Shown: one piece after another, positions 18,383-27,386 of the stretch
Numbering within the stretch: position 1 is the stretch's first letter
Layout of the letters: each line of letters begins with the position of its first letter
NCBI RefSeq assembly: GCF_018390735.1
Contig: NZ_JAHBCL010000006.1
Location: forward strand, 1-64,000
Length of the DNA stretch: 64,000 nucleotides
Reading direction: 5' to 3'
From: Fusibacter paucivorans
Lineage (GTDB): Bacteria; Bacillota; Clostridia; Peptostreptococcales; Acidaminobacteraceae
Position numbers and translations under genes: made by a program
The notes under the pieces: model-generated
Database searches by the model: none
What the model was told of the DNA's origin: nothing
What the model saw: the letters and a program-made list of their open reading frames with translations, nothing else

Positions 18383-19339
18383 TCAACCTCCTACTTGGAA
18401 CATATTGCGCTTAACAGACTCAGAGCTGCCGATCTGATGTGCCTCCGGTTTTTCGAGAATATAATGTGCGATGACGTCTCGAAGTGCCGCTTCATCTTCA
18501 AGATACGGCGTAAGGTCCACTTCTTCATCTGCATGCAGACAATATTTTAGTTTGCCCTCTGCTGTTAAACGAACGCGATTGCAGTCGGCGCAGAACTTAC
18601 AGCTAATGGGACTAATCAACCCGACCCTGCCTTTTGCATTCGGCAGCTGATAATACTTTGCCGGTGAAGCGGGATCACTTGCCGGAACTGCCGCTAAAGC
18701 CGGCACCCGTTTTAAGACAGTATCATTCGGCAAAAATTGCGCGGTACTCCAGTTTGCCACTTCGCCTATGGGCATCAGTTCAATAAACCGCACGTCAATC
18801 GCTTCATCCCGCGTCATCATCACAAAGCGTTCAATTTCGTTTTCATTAAAGCCGCCAATGAGGACAACATTGAGTTTGATCGGCGTCAAACCCACGCGTT
18901 TAGCCGCATCAATACCGTTTAATACCAAACCCAAATCCCCGCCTCTGGTAATTTTTGCGTATTTTTTTGAATCAAGTGTATCCAAGCTAATATTGACGCG
19001 TTTTAAACCAGCTGCCTTTAAATCATCTGCATATTTCGACAATAGGATGCCATTTGTGGTCATGGCAAAATCCGTTACTTTCGGATTGGCGCCAATATGC
19101 TCCACGAGGTTTAAAATACCCTTTCGAACCAATGGCTCGCCACCTGTTAATCTAATCTTTTCGACGCCGAGGTCGATAAATGTATCTGCAAGTTTACCAA
19201 GTGCCTCCATGGATAAAATCGCTTGGTGCGGCAATTTTTCAATACCAAAAGCAGGCATGCAATATTGACATCTCAAATTGCATCGATCTGTTACCGACAG
19301 TCTTAAATACTTCACCTGTCGTCCGAATTGATCTTTCAT
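18383..19339 (-). CDS. moaA: GTP 3',8-cyclase MoaA
   Basis: 318 residues. The N-terminal radical-SAM motif CNLRCQYCM binds the first [4Fe-4S] cluster. The C-terminal CKFCADCNRVRLTAEGK with a later KYC binds the second cluster that holds GTP. LTGGEPLVRKG is the usual SAM-contact segment. The terminal double glycine (QVGG) matches the GG end needed for activity in MoaA proteins. First step of pterin cofactor synthesis. It overlaps the upstream moeA-like gene by 4 bases. Confidence 0.97.
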   Translation of the reverse strand: MKDQFGRQVKYLRLSVTDRCNLRCQYCMPAFGIEKLPHQAILSMEALGKLADTFIDLGVEKIRLTGGEPLVRKGILNLVEHIGANPKVTDFAMTTNGILLSKYADDLKAAGLKRVNISLDTLDSKKYAKITRGGDLGLVLNGIDAAKRVGLTPIKLNVVLIGGFNENEIERFVMMTRDEAIDVRFIELMPIGEVANWSTAQFLPNDTVLKRVPALAAVPASDPASPAKYYQLPNAKGRVGLISPISCKFCADCNRVRLTAEGKLKYCLHADEEVDLTPYLEDEAALRDVIAHYILEKPEAHQIGSSESVKRNMFQVGG

Positions 19340-21225
19340 GCCGTACCTCCGTTCCAGCGAATGCTGCCTGGATTTTCCAGTACATAGCCGCCGAGCGCCT
19401 CAACAGCACTTGCGAATCCAGCTGATTCCAGTACTTTCATGAAACGTTTACAACGCTCATCATTTAAAAAAATCTTTTTTACTGCAAAGTCATATGATTC
19501 AAACCCAAGGGGAATAAAGTCCAGATTCATTGCCTTCGCCGCTGCGTAAACGCCGAGTCCGACATCAATCCCTTCTGATGCCACTGCAACTGCGACGCCG
19601 AGATGCGTTGTCAGCTCCCTTGAATAACCCGCAATGGTTTCTGCATCAATTTGATTCTGCCGAAGCTGATAATCTAAAAGCTGACGTGTTCCGGACCCCC
19701 TTTGACGATTGACAAAGACGACGTCATCACGCGTTAGATCTTCAAAACGTTCAATGGCTTTGGGGTTGCCCTTTTTAACAATGAGCCCCTGTAAACGTTT
19801 GACCCCTTCAATTAGTACAACTTCATCTGCTGGAAAGTAACGCTGTAGAAAGGCAACATTGTATTCACCCGTTTTCTCATCGAGCAAATGAACAGGGGCT
19901 AAATGACATTCACCGCGTTTTAACGCCATAATCCCACCCATGCTGCCGACATGCGCTGAGGAAAGCGGCATCTTATCCTGAATATCATCTATAATAATAT
20001 CATGGCTGCCGATCACGACAATCCGCGGCATTACATCTTGAAGCGGCCTCATCAGATCTACAGTTACTTCTGTTCCCGATTCCAGCCCTTCAATGTGACG
20101 CGGAATGCGTACAATGCCGTCTGCCTTGACGAGACTCATTGTAGCACCGGCACCTCGATGAAGCGGCGTTGCAATGATCTTGCCATTCACACTCCCAAGC
20201 GTCACGCGAACGAGCTCCTCATGTTTTAGCGAGGAAACAACGCGCTGTGTCAAAACAGCTTGTGCTGTTTTCTGCACATTTGAAAAACCCAAATAGGTTT
20301 CGAGCATTGGCTTCACAAATGTTTCGAATGCAAAGTACGCGGATACCGGATACCCCGGCAGTCCGATGACCCCTTTGCCGTTTACATTGCCGAGTATGGT
20401 CGGTTTGCCGGGCTTCAGTGCAATACCATGGATCATCACTTCACCCAATTCTTCAATAATCTTTGAAGTAAAGTCCTTCGTCCCTGCCGAAGAACCCGCA
20501 TTGACAAGTAATATGTCGTTTTCTGACAGCGCTTTGATAATTTGTGCCTTTAACAATTCATAATCATCCGGCACTGGCGCATAACGTTTTGGCAACGCGC
20601 CAAGTTCTATCGTCAATCCTTCAATCACACTGGAATTCGAATCAATGATAAAACCCTCCTGAATCGAATCAGCATGCTCAACAATCTCGCTTCCCGTTGG
20701 CAGTATACCGACGCGCGGCCGACCATATACCGGTACTTCCGAGATACCCGCGCTAATGAGCGCGCCCAAGTCGACCGGTCTAATACGATGCTGTGACGTA
20801 AGAATCATCTCACCTTGTGCAATATCCTCACCAACGACGCGAACATGTTGCCATTCATGCGCCGGTTCAATAATTTGAACACAATCCTCTGACAACGCCA
20901 CGACGTCTTCAATCATGATGACGGCATCACAGGTCTTAGGCATGGGATTGCCCGTATTGACATAAACATATTGAGCGGGTGTCAATTTTTTTGGCAATCG
21001 CTCCGATGCGCCGAAAGTATCAACTGATCGAACGGCTATCCCATCCATTGCTGCACAGTGGTAGCTAGGCGAGGATACCTCCGCTTTAATCGCTGCTGCG
21101 GTTACGCGGTTAAGCGATTCTCTAACGGGAACTGTTTCGATTTCCGGCGTTGGCGACAGCATTTTTCGATACGCCGCTAGCGCTTCTTCAATTGGTATAT
21201 TTGAAATATAGACATTGCGTTTCAT
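19336..21225 (-). CDS. MoeA fused to a periplasmic-binding-protein-like domain
   Basis: 629 residues: a MoeA part (about 1-400, with CAAMDGIAV, NTGNPMP, NAGSSAGTKDF, KPGKPTILG, GLPGYPVS) and a C-terminal PBP-like domain (about 405-625, with IVVIGSHDIIID, GSMGGIMAL, FVNRQRGSGTRQLLDYQL). MoeA inserts metal into adenylylated molybdopterin. The extra domain resembles molybdate/tungstate or LysR-type ligand-binding folds and may select or sense the metal. It is the second of two moeA genes in tandem, overlapping its neighbours by 4 bases on each side. Confidence 0.92.
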   Translation of the reverse strand: MKRNVYISNIPIEEALAAYRKMLSPTPEIETVPVRESLNRVTAAAIKAEVSSPSYHCAAMDGIAVRSVDTFGASERLPKKLTPAQYVYVNTGNPMPKTCDAVIMIEDVVALSEDCVQIIEPAHEWQHVRVVGEDIAQGEMILTSQHRIRPVDLGALISAGISEVPVYGRPRVGILPTGSEIVEHADSIQEGFIIDSNSSVIEGLTIELGALPKRYAPVPDDYELLKAQIIKALSENDILLVNAGSSAGTKDFTSKIIEELGEVMIHGIALKPGKPTILGNVNGKGVIGLPGYPVSAYFAFETFVKPMLETYLGFSNVQKTAQAVLTQRVVSSLKHEELVRVTLGSVNGKIIATPLHRGAGATMSLVKADGIVRIPRHIEGLESGTEVTVDLMRPLQDVMPRIVVIGSHDIIIDDIQDKMPLSSAHVGSMGGIMALKRGECHLAPVHLLDEKTGEYNVAFLQRYFPADEVVLIEGVKRLQGLIVKKGNPKAIERFEDLTRDDVVFVNRQRGSGTRQLLDYQLRQNQIDAETIAGYSRELTTHLGVAVAVASEGIDVGLGVYAAAKAMNLDFIPLGFESYDFAVKKIFLNDERCKRFMKVLESAGFASAVEALGGYVLENPGSIRWNGGTA

Positions 21226-22460
21226 AGGCGCACCTCTTGCAGCAGATAAACATCGACTGCCGTTCCAGCCGATAATCCTTCTTTTTCATTGGTCATGTGA
21301 ATGTACCCCGATGCCGTTGCAAGCAATGACATCATTCCGGACTTCGCATAAATAGGCTTGCAGTGCCACGATGATCCTTCTCGGTAGAGCTGAACCATCT
21401 GAAAAGTATCCTTTCCGGGGGATGCATGTACATTTTCCGACAACAGCGCCTCGATCACAAATGGCGTCGGCGCGTGGGGCATCAGCTGATAAATGAGCGG
21501 CTTAACCACCGCGTTAAAAATAATTAATGCCGATGCAGGATGCCCTGGTAAACCAATGATAAACTTGTCGTCAATTTTGCCAACAATCGTCGGCTTCCCA
21601 GGCTTTATTGCAATACCGTGTGTGATGAGACGACCACCTTCAAACGATTCGATAACACGTGCGGTAAAATCGCGTGTACCAACGGAGCTGCCGCCGGAAA
21701 GAATGACAATATCCGCTTTTGCCAGACTGGTTTCAACCGTTTCCCTAAGCATTTCATAATTGTCACTGACCAGTGCTTTTTCTACCACATCACAGCCGAG
21801 CTCTAATAGACGCGCAGAAATCGTGTAGCCATTGACATCATAAATTTGCCCAAATGTTATGGGTTCTCCAACCGGTCTAACCTCATCTCCTGTTGAGATA
21901 ACGGCAACCTTAGGTTTTCGATAAACGCAGACAGTATCATAGCCGGCACCTGCCAGCATGCCGATATCATAGGAATCTATTCGACGTCCGGCGGCAACGA
22001 CGATATCCCCTTTTCGCACATCATCGCCGCGATAGGAAATATGCGCCCCCGGAGGCGATGGCTTATAAACCAGCAGTGTTTCATGATCCATCTTTTCTGT
22101 AAATTCAATCATAACCATTGCATCCGCACCAGGCGGCAGCATACCGCCAGTGGGCACGTAGACCGCTTGCCCTGATTGCAGTTGCTGCTCAATCGCTTCG
22201 CCCATCAGACTTTCACCAGCGAGCTGGAAAAATCCTGGGATTGCCTCTGACGCTCCGGCGCTTTCTCGGCCAATGATCGCATAGCCGTCAACCGTAGAGC
22301 GGTCGAACATCGGCATATCCTCTGGCGCAAGACAATCAGAAGCTGCAATACGTCCAAGTGCATCTAAAAGCGATACCGTTTCAAAGTGAGCTGCTGTTAT
22401 CCCAGAATCAGTTAAATGTGCCAATACTTGCGGCAGTGTCAACGTCTTAAAAAATTCCAT
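21222..22460 (-). CDS. moeA: Molybdopterin molybdenumtransferase MoeA
   Basis: 412 residues, the normal MoeA length. Motifs include MFDRSTVDGYAI, YVPTGGMLPPGADAMVMIE, SGGSSVGTRDF and IKPGKPTIVG, then GLPGHPAS. It catalyses metal insertion into adenylylated molybdopterin. The ribosome site is AAGGAGA. It lies 36 bases after mog and overlaps the second moeA. Two MoeA paralogs beside a tungstate transporter suggest separate handling of W and Mo (inference). Confidence 0.95.
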   Translation of the reverse strand: MEFFKTLTLPQVLAHLTDSGITAAHFETVSLLDALGRIAASDCLAPEDMPMFDRSTVDGYAIIGRESAGASEAIPGFFQLAGESLMGEAIEQQLQSGQAVYVPTGGMLPPGADAMVMIEFTEKMDHETLLVYKPSPPGAHISYRGDDVRKGDIVVAAGRRIDSYDIGMLAGAGYDTVCVYRKPKVAVISTGDEVRPVGEPITFGQIYDVNGYTISARLLELGCDVVEKALVSDNYEMLRETVETSLAKADIVILSGGSSVGTRDFTARVIESFEGGRLITHGIAIKPGKPTIVGKIDDKFIIGLPGHPASALIIFNAVVKPLIYQLMPHAPTPFVIEALLSENVHASPGKDTFQMVQLYREGSSWHCKPIYAKSGMMSLLATASGYIHMTNEKEGLSAGTAVDVYLLQEVRL

Positions 22461-22496
22461 ACCCCTGTCTCCTTCACATATGCGCTCGCTTCATCA

Positions 22497-23000
22497 TTAC
22501 TTCTGCTTCATCGGTTCTGCACACTCAGCGGCATCACCCATGAGAATTTCCAGCCCGTGTTCGATTGGACCTATAATAAAACCAAGATGCTCCCGAACTG
22601 CTTTTGGACTTCCCGGCAAATTAACGATCAGCGTATTGCCGCGAATACCCGCCACAGCCCTTGAAAGCATTGCTTTTGGCGTAATATTCAAACTCAGTTG
22701 ACGCATGGCCTCCGGAATGCCTCGCGCTTCCCTTTCAATAACCTTAAGTGTTGCTTCAGGCGTTACATCACGCTTGCTAAAGCCAGTACCGCCAGTCGTT
22801 AAAATTAAATTGACACCCAATTCATCTGCAAACTTCATCATACAATCAGTTAGTGCGGACATTTCATCCGGCACAATTTCATAAGCCGCCACGTGATAAC
22901 CCGCTTCGACAACCATCGCGCGAATCACTTCTGCACTTTTATCTTCCCGTTCGCCTCTGGCACCTTTATCACTTGCCGTAATAATGCCTACTGTGTACAT
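22497..23000 (-). CDS. mog: Molybdopterin adenylyltransferase, MogA/MoaB family
   Basis: 167 residues. MYTVGIITASDKGARGERED, LILTTGGTGFSKRDVTPEAT and TLIVNLPGSPKAVREHL are the conserved family motifs. It adenylates molybdopterin before metal insertion by MoeA. Ribosome site GGAGG. It is 74 bases downstream of tupC, in the same direction. Confidence 0.94.
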   Translation of the reverse strand: MYTVGIITASDKGARGEREDKSAEVIRAMVVEAGYHVAAYEIVPDEMSALTDCMMKFADELGVNLILTTGGTGFSKRDVTPEATLKVIEREARGIPEAMRQLSLNITPKAMLSRAVAGIRGNTLIVNLPGSPKAVREHLGFIIGPIEHGLEILMGDAAECAEPMKQK

Positions 23001-23074
23001 GTGCCGCCTCCTTCTGTCTCAAACATTGCCTTTCATGCGTCGTACTTGTATTGTATTAGAACAGGAACATGATA

Positions 23075-23716
23075 TCAAGTCCCTTTCATTGCCGCCTGAA
23101 CAAGCCGCCCTCCAGAAAGCTTAATCACCGTATCGCAAAGCCGTTCAACCTGATCGCGATTATGTGAAATATGCAGCGTCATCATACCATGCCGATTGCG
23201 CAATACGCTTTCAATCAACTCAATTGTATCCTGATCAATATTTGCCGTTGGTTCATCGAGCAAGAGGACATCCGGTTCAAATACAAGTGCTCTGGCCAAC
23301 GCAACTTTCTGCGTTTCACCTGCTGAAAGCATTTGTGCGTTTCGTTTGGCCAACGATTCGATTTGAAGCATCGCCAACATATTTTTGACTTTTTCGGTAC
23401 AGCGTTCAGGCGACATGTTTCTGATTTTAAGCGGATAAGCCACATTTTCAAAGACACTTCGCTTTAATAAATAAGGTGTTTGGCTGACATAGGTGATGCG
23501 CTTGATTACTGCCGAAGACATTGACTCGCCATCATAGGCAATGGTTCCTGAAGATGGCGCCTCCAGTCCGGCTATTAATTTTAGCAGTGTCGATTTGCCG
23601 GCACCGTTTTCACCGACCACACCGTATATTTGCTGTTTATCCAAATTTAATGCTTCAATCTCCAGAACGCATTTATCGCCATAGCATTTTTGTACGTTTA
23701 TTAACTCAATGTTCAT
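23075..23716 (-). CDS. tupC: Tungstate ABC transporter ATP-binding protein TupC
   Basis: 213 residues from the ATG at 23716, with GGAGGTTCGCG upstream; the frame extends into tupB, but that part is not coding here. Walker A GENGAGKST, ABC signature LSAGETQKVALARAL, Walker B VLLLDEPTANID and the switch His in LHISHNRDQ are intact. It powers tungstate uptake with TupB. It overlaps tupB by 11 bases. Confidence 0.92.
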   Translation of the reverse strand: MNIELINVQKCYGDKCVLEIEALNLDKQQIYGVVGENGAGKSTLLKLIAGLEAPSSGTIAYDGESMSSAVIKRITYVSQTPYLLKRSVFENVAYPLKIRNMSPERCTEKVKNMLAMLQIESLAKRNAQMLSAGETQKVALARALVFEPDVLLLDEPTANIDQDTIELIESVLRNRHGMMTLHISHNRDQVERLCDTVIKLSGGRLVQAAMKGT

Positions 23717-24407
23717 CGCGAACCTCCATGCCAAATTGGTATAAAAGCGTATTGACAAGAAAAGAGATTCCCAGAAGCACGAGCCCCATTGCCAAAGCTT
23801 TGGCATAATTACCCATACCATTGTTCATTGCGATATAAGTCGTCATAACGCGCGTATGATACTTGATATTCCCGCCGACGATCATCACCGCACCAACTTC
23901 AGAAACGGCTCTGCCAAACCCCGTCACCACAGCGATCAACAAGTTAACCCTCAGTTCTGCAATCAGCAGCCAGATGACATCCACTGCATTGCCGCCCAGT
24001 GTTCTGCAAACGCGCTGAATGCCTTCACCATGTGCCTTAGCCGCATTAAAGACGATGCCCGTGACAATTGGCGTTACCAAAACAGTCTGTGCAATAATCA
24101 TCGCCGTAGGCGTATACAGCAGCCTGAAACTGCCCAGTGCACCACGCCTGGATAAGATGATGGCCACTGCCAAACCCACAACAACAGGCGGCAAACTCAT
24201 CATCGTATAGAGAATGCGCGTGACAATCCCTTTCCCGCGAAATGAACGAAGTCCCAACGTCAACCCCAGCGGTATCCCCATAACAGTTGCAATCACCGTC
24301 GAAGAAAACGACACAAAGAGGGACAGCAAAATAATGCCGTACACCTCTTGGTCGAATGTTGTCAATAATGTAATTGCCTCTTTAAAACTATCCGAAAAAT
24401 AGGTCAT
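23706..24407 (-). CDS. tupB: Tungstate ABC transporter permease TupB
   Basis: 233 residues with five to six membrane helices and the ABC-coupling loop segment (CRTLGGNAVDVIWLLIAELR, then GFGRAVSEVGAVMIVGGN). Family features match TupB/WtpB-type permeases. It lies between tupA (19 bases upstream) and tupC (overlapping). Confidence 0.93.
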   Translation of the reverse strand: MTYFSDSFKEAITLLTTFDQEVYGIILLSLFVSFSSTVIATVMGIPLGLTLGLRSFRGKGIVTRILYTMMSLPPVVVGLAVAIILSRRGALGSFRLLYTPTAMIIAQTVLVTPIVTGIVFNAAKAHGEGIQRVCRTLGGNAVDVIWLLIAELRVNLLIAVVTGFGRAVSEVGAVMIVGGNIKYHTRVMTTYIAMNNGMGNYAKALAMGLVLLGISFLVNTLLYQFGMEVRDEH

Positions 24408-24426
24408 TCACTGCCTCAGCATAAAT

Positions 24427-25347
24427 TTATTTTGCATTTGGTGTAAAGAGTGCTTGACCAAACGTCTCTTTGCCATATTCAGCAATCAGCGCCTGTGTAT
24501 CATCTGATAAAATCCAGTCGATAAATGCCTGAGCACCCTCTGCATTAATCAGATCGCTCTTATTGGGATTGACGGCAATTACACCATATTGATTGAATAA
24601 ATTTGAATCGCCCTCCACGATAATGTCCAGTTCCAAGTGATCGCGAAGCGCCAAGTAAGTTGCGCGGTCTGTCATGGTGTAAGCTTGAAGTTCACTGGCC
24701 ATTTGAAGCACATCGCCCATTCCCTTGCCCGCAGAAATATACCAGTCTCCCTCCGGTGTCAGCTCATAACTTTCCCAAAAAGCCTTTTCTTTTTTATGTG
24801 TTCCCGAATCATCGCCCCTTGAAACAAAAGGAAGCTGTTTCTCATAAATTGATTTCAGCGCCGCTTCAACATTATCGCCGCTCAGGCCATCCGGATCGCC
24901 TTTCGGCCCTACGATGACAAAATCATTGTACATCACATCAAATCGTTCAAGACCGTCGCCATTTGCGACAAATGCTTCTTCACTGCTCTTTGCATGTACC
25001 AACAGTACATCGGCTTCACCGTCAACGCCCATTTGAAGTGCCTTGCCCGTCCCAACGGCAATCACTTGCGGCTCAATACCTGTCTTCGCCTGAAAATCCG
25101 GTAAAATAGCGTCCAGCAACCCACTGTCTCGCGTACTGGTGGTTGTCGCAATGATAATGCTTGAAGCATCACTTGCATTTTCTTCTGTACTTTGATTCTC
25201 CGATGCGTCTGGTGTTTCTGCTGTCGCTTCGACAACCGCCGGCGCTGTCTCAGCAGCAGAAGATTCCGCTGCTGCCTTTGTCGTATTGGCACATCCCGAA
25301 AGCACCAATACCATTATGAACAATCCCAATAATAATTTGTTTCTCAT
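24427..25347 (-). CDS. tupA: Tungstate-binding lipoprotein TupA
   Basis: 306 residues. A lipoprotein signal (LFIMVLVLSGCANT, Cys near 19) is followed by a low-complexity Ala/Glu/Ser linker and the substrate-binding domain. The motif ATTTSTRDSGLLDAILP is the TupA oxyanion signature. VSRGDDSGTHKKEKAFW is the second conserved segment. It captures tungstate at the membrane surface for TupB and TupC. Ribosome site AAAGGAG. First gene of the tungstate and pterin-cofactor transcription unit. Confidence 0.94.
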   Translation of the reverse strand: MRNKLLLGLFIMVLVLSGCANTTKAAAESSAAETAPAVVEATAETPDASENQSTEENASDASSIIIATTTSTRDSGLLDAILPDFQAKTGIEPQVIAVGTGKALQMGVDGEADVLLVHAKSSEEAFVANGDGLERFDVMYNDFVIVGPKGDPDGLSGDNVEAALKSIYEKQLPFVSRGDDSGTHKKEKAFWESYELTPEGDWYISAGKGMGDVLQMASELQAYTMTDRATYLALRDHLELDIIVEGDSNLFNQYGVIAVNPNKSDLINAEGAQAFIDWILSDDTQALIAEYGKETFGQALFTPNAK

Positions 25348-25373
25348 CCCACAACTCCTTTAACAGTTCTACT

Positions 25374-25425
25374 TGCATGCACGTCTTTATGTATGCATTT
25401 TCATTATAAAAACATTCTCATTATA
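25374..25425 (-). promoter_or_regulatory. Putative tupA promoter region with tandem -10 boxes and inverted repeat
   Basis: On the minus strand TATAAT occurs twice, 17 bases apart, in the repeated context TTTTATAATGAGAATG / TTTTATAATGAAAATG. An imperfect inverted repeat, TGCATGCA to TGTATGCA, spans 25374-25397 between these boxes and the gene. No good -35 is visible. I see no molybdenum-cofactor riboswitch; the leader would be too short. Confidence 0.45.
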
Positions 25426-25471
25426 AAACTAACTTATATTTCATAAAAATGCGCTATATTTATAACACGCA

Positions 25472-25500
25472 TTGAGAATAAACGTCCTCTGTGTTATGAT
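25472..25500 (+). promoter_or_regulatory. SigA-type promoter of the AraC-family gene
   Basis: TTGAGA and TATGAT with exactly 17 bases between them. Expected start is near 25507, about 30 bases before the ATG, which has GGGAGGG 5 bases upstream. Confidence 0.75.
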
Positions 25501-25536
25501 GTTGCTAGACAATCGGGCATTATCTGGGAGGGTATT

Positions 25537-26367
25537 ATGCTTCAAAACTTTGATCGGCGTTTTGAAAAAAACCATGATTACGAGACCGAATACTTAAAAG
25601 TTTTGTATTACGATCTCAGACCAAATTATAAAGAGATTTATAAATCTTATCAGTACAATCGCCTTTGCACCATTGTTCACGGAACAAAGCACGTTAAAAT
25701 TAACAACGGTGATGAATTCGACTATTCGACATCTGACTTTATTCTGTTGCCCCCAAATTCCAGCGTGGACATGGAAATCAAAGATCCAACCATTGCGATT
25801 GTGTATGAAATCAGCGATAAACTCATTGACGATACCCGTAAAAAAATTCAGCTCAATCACGATGTCGATTTCAAGCCAAACGATTCTAACATTATTCGCG
25901 AAAAGCTCTACAGTATCGAAATGCCCGTTAAACGCATTAATCAGCTATGTATGAGCAGTGATCCCAACAGAGCGTTCTTAGTCGATCTCTGTTCACAGGA
26001 ACTCGTCTATGATCTCTTGAAAAAACACTATATCAAAACGGATCAAACGGATCCCGTGGCCTTTGCGATTTCAAGAATTATGGATAACCTTTACAACAGC
26101 CAGTTTACACTTAAAGAAATTGCCGCTGAATTAAAAATATCCTCGTCAGCACTTGTAACGATATTTAAGCGCAAAACCGGTTACACGCCAAAGGAATACC
26201 AGAATATTGTCAAACTAAAAATTGCCGTGCACAAGCTCAAGGAAAAAAGTGTGACGGAAGTCTGCTTTGATTTAGGGTTTGAAAACATTTCCTACTTCAT
26301 CAAACTCTTTAAGGCCTACTATGGGGAAACACCCAAACAATACGCCTTGAAATACCGAGAAATGTAA
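25537..26367 (+). CDS. AraC-family transcriptional regulator
   Basis: 276 residues. The N-terminal part looks like a cupin-type ligand domain (CTIVHGTKHVKINNGDEF, then FILLPPNSSVDMEI). The C-terminal 100 residues carry two helix-turn-helix motifs (FTLKEIAAELKISSSALVTI; VCFDLGFENISYFIKLFKA) and the AraC ending GETPKQYALKYRE. Divergent from tupA across a 190-base gap, so it may control tungstate and cofactor genes, but a distant target is also possible. One of the few plus-strand genes. Confidence 0.88.
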   Translation: MLQNFDRRFEKNHDYETEYLKVLYYDLRPNYKEIYKSYQYNRLCTIVHGTKHVKINNGDEFDYSTSDFILLPPNSSVDMEIKDPTIAIVYEISDKLIDDTRKKIQLNHDVDFKPNDSNIIREKLYSIEMPVKRINQLCMSSDPNRAFLVDLCSQELVYDLLKKHYIKTDQTDPVAFAISRIMDNLYNSQFTLKEIAAELKISSSALVTIFKRKTGYTPKEYQNIVKLKIAVHKLKEKSVTEVCFDLGFENISYFIKLFKAYYGETPKQYALKYREM

Positions 26368-26401
26368 TCATGTAAATCATCGCCTCATCTATTATTAACA
26401 T

Positions 26402-26440
26402 AAAAAACCAGTGCCTTTTATTAACTGCACTGGTTTTAAA
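26402..26440. terminator. Bidirectional terminator between convergent genes
   Basis: AAAACCAGTGC (near 26404-26414) pairs with GCACTGGTTTT (near 26427-26437). A-run on one side and T-rich tract on the other, so it can serve the AraC gene and the minus-strand DUF2164 gene. Confidence 0.8.
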
Positions 26441-26458
26441 CGTTTTTGTTTTGTAATG

Positions 26459-26713
26459 CTATCGCGTATTGCGATAGAGCATATCATATTCCAGATCCAT
26501 ATCTTCCATTTTCTTTCGATGCCATCCTCTGACATGATCGAGTGCTAAGTTGTACGCATGAGGACCAATGTGTTCAATCATGAAGTCAATCATCGCTTCG
26601 GCTTGAAACATGCCCAGCGTTTCTCCCGTTTCATGTTCATAAAAATCCTGAAATGCCAACATAATCGATTTTCGTGTCGCATCGTCTAATTGAACACCGT
26701 ATAAATCGCGCAT
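26459..26713 (-). CDS. DUF2164 family protein
   Basis: 84 residues, acidic and soluble. The segment FQDFYEHETGETLGMFQAE, followed by IDFMIEHIGPHAYNLALDH, matches the DUF2164 family, small proteins of unknown function. Last gene of a minus-strand set of small genes. Ribosome site GAGAGGAA about 11 bases away. Confidence 0.75.
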   Translation of the reverse strand: MRDLYGVQLDDATRKSIMLAFQDFYEHETGETLGMFQAEAMIDFMIEHIGPHAYNLALDHVRGWHRKKMEDMDLEYDMLYRNTR

Positions 26714-26735
26714 TTATGATAATTCCTCTCTTTCT

Positions 26736-27314
26736 TTAAGGCAAATACACCTGTTCAATCTGTGTAATTTCGCCATTGAGTATGCGAATATTAAAAGGAT
26801 AATTAAACCCTTCCGACTCCATATAATCGACAAATTCCCATAAAACGCTTTCATCCGCTTTCATCGGTGTCGATTCATTAAGTGTATAATAACAAAGCGC
26901 ATCTGATACCGGCAATTGTTCTTTCACGATTCCCGCATCGTAAATATAGAAACCGCCAGGCATGTCTCTGTCGTAATCAATGCCCACTTCGGATGCGCGT
27001 TCCGGCGTATCAATCCACTCAACTGCATTGAACGCAAGCGTCCGCGCGACTCTATCAAAAGCATCAATAAAAATCATCGCCTCGTAAGCAACACCGTCCT
27101 GCATCCCCAGTGACGCAATCGTGTAGACATCTGTTTGTTCATCTGTTTCACCGTTCGTATGCATTTGTGCATCCTCTTCAGGAGAGACAGATTCCATTTC
27201 TGCCGACATGCCTGCTTCTGTTTCAGAAAGCGCCTCATCAGCTTGACGCGCACAGCTGCATCCCGCCAACAATACCGCGATTATCATAACGCCGATTATC
27301 ATTTTCCTGTTCAT
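26736..27314 (-). CDS. Hypothetical lipoprotein
   Basis: 192 residues from the ATG at 27314 (GGAG 6 bases upstream). A lipoprotein signal MIIGVMIIAVLLAGCSC is followed by an acidic linker (about 25-60) and a folded domain of about 130 residues that I do not recognise (includes FNAVEWIDTPERASEVGIDY and PGGFYIYDAG). Likely anchored on the outer face of the membrane. Function unknown. Confidence 0.8.
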   Translation of the reverse strand: MNRKMIIGVMIIAVLLAGCSCARQADEALSETEAGMSAEMESVSPEEDAQMHTNGETDEQTDVYTIASLGMQDGVAYEAMIFIDAFDRVARTLAFNAVEWIDTPERASEVGIDYDRDMPGGFYIYDAGIVKEQLPVSDALCYYTLNESTPMKADESVLWEFVDYMESEGFNYPFNIRILNGEITQIEQVYLP

Positions 27315-27386
27315 CTGTTTCTCCAATCTGTATTGTCAATTCGCTTAACCGTCATTACTCTGAATGAAAATGATACCCTGCCTGGG

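Noticed and set aside
25348-25536. Molybdenum/tungsten cofactor riboswitch before tupA
   Set aside because: The probable leader is only about 50 bases and shows no aptamer-like structure.
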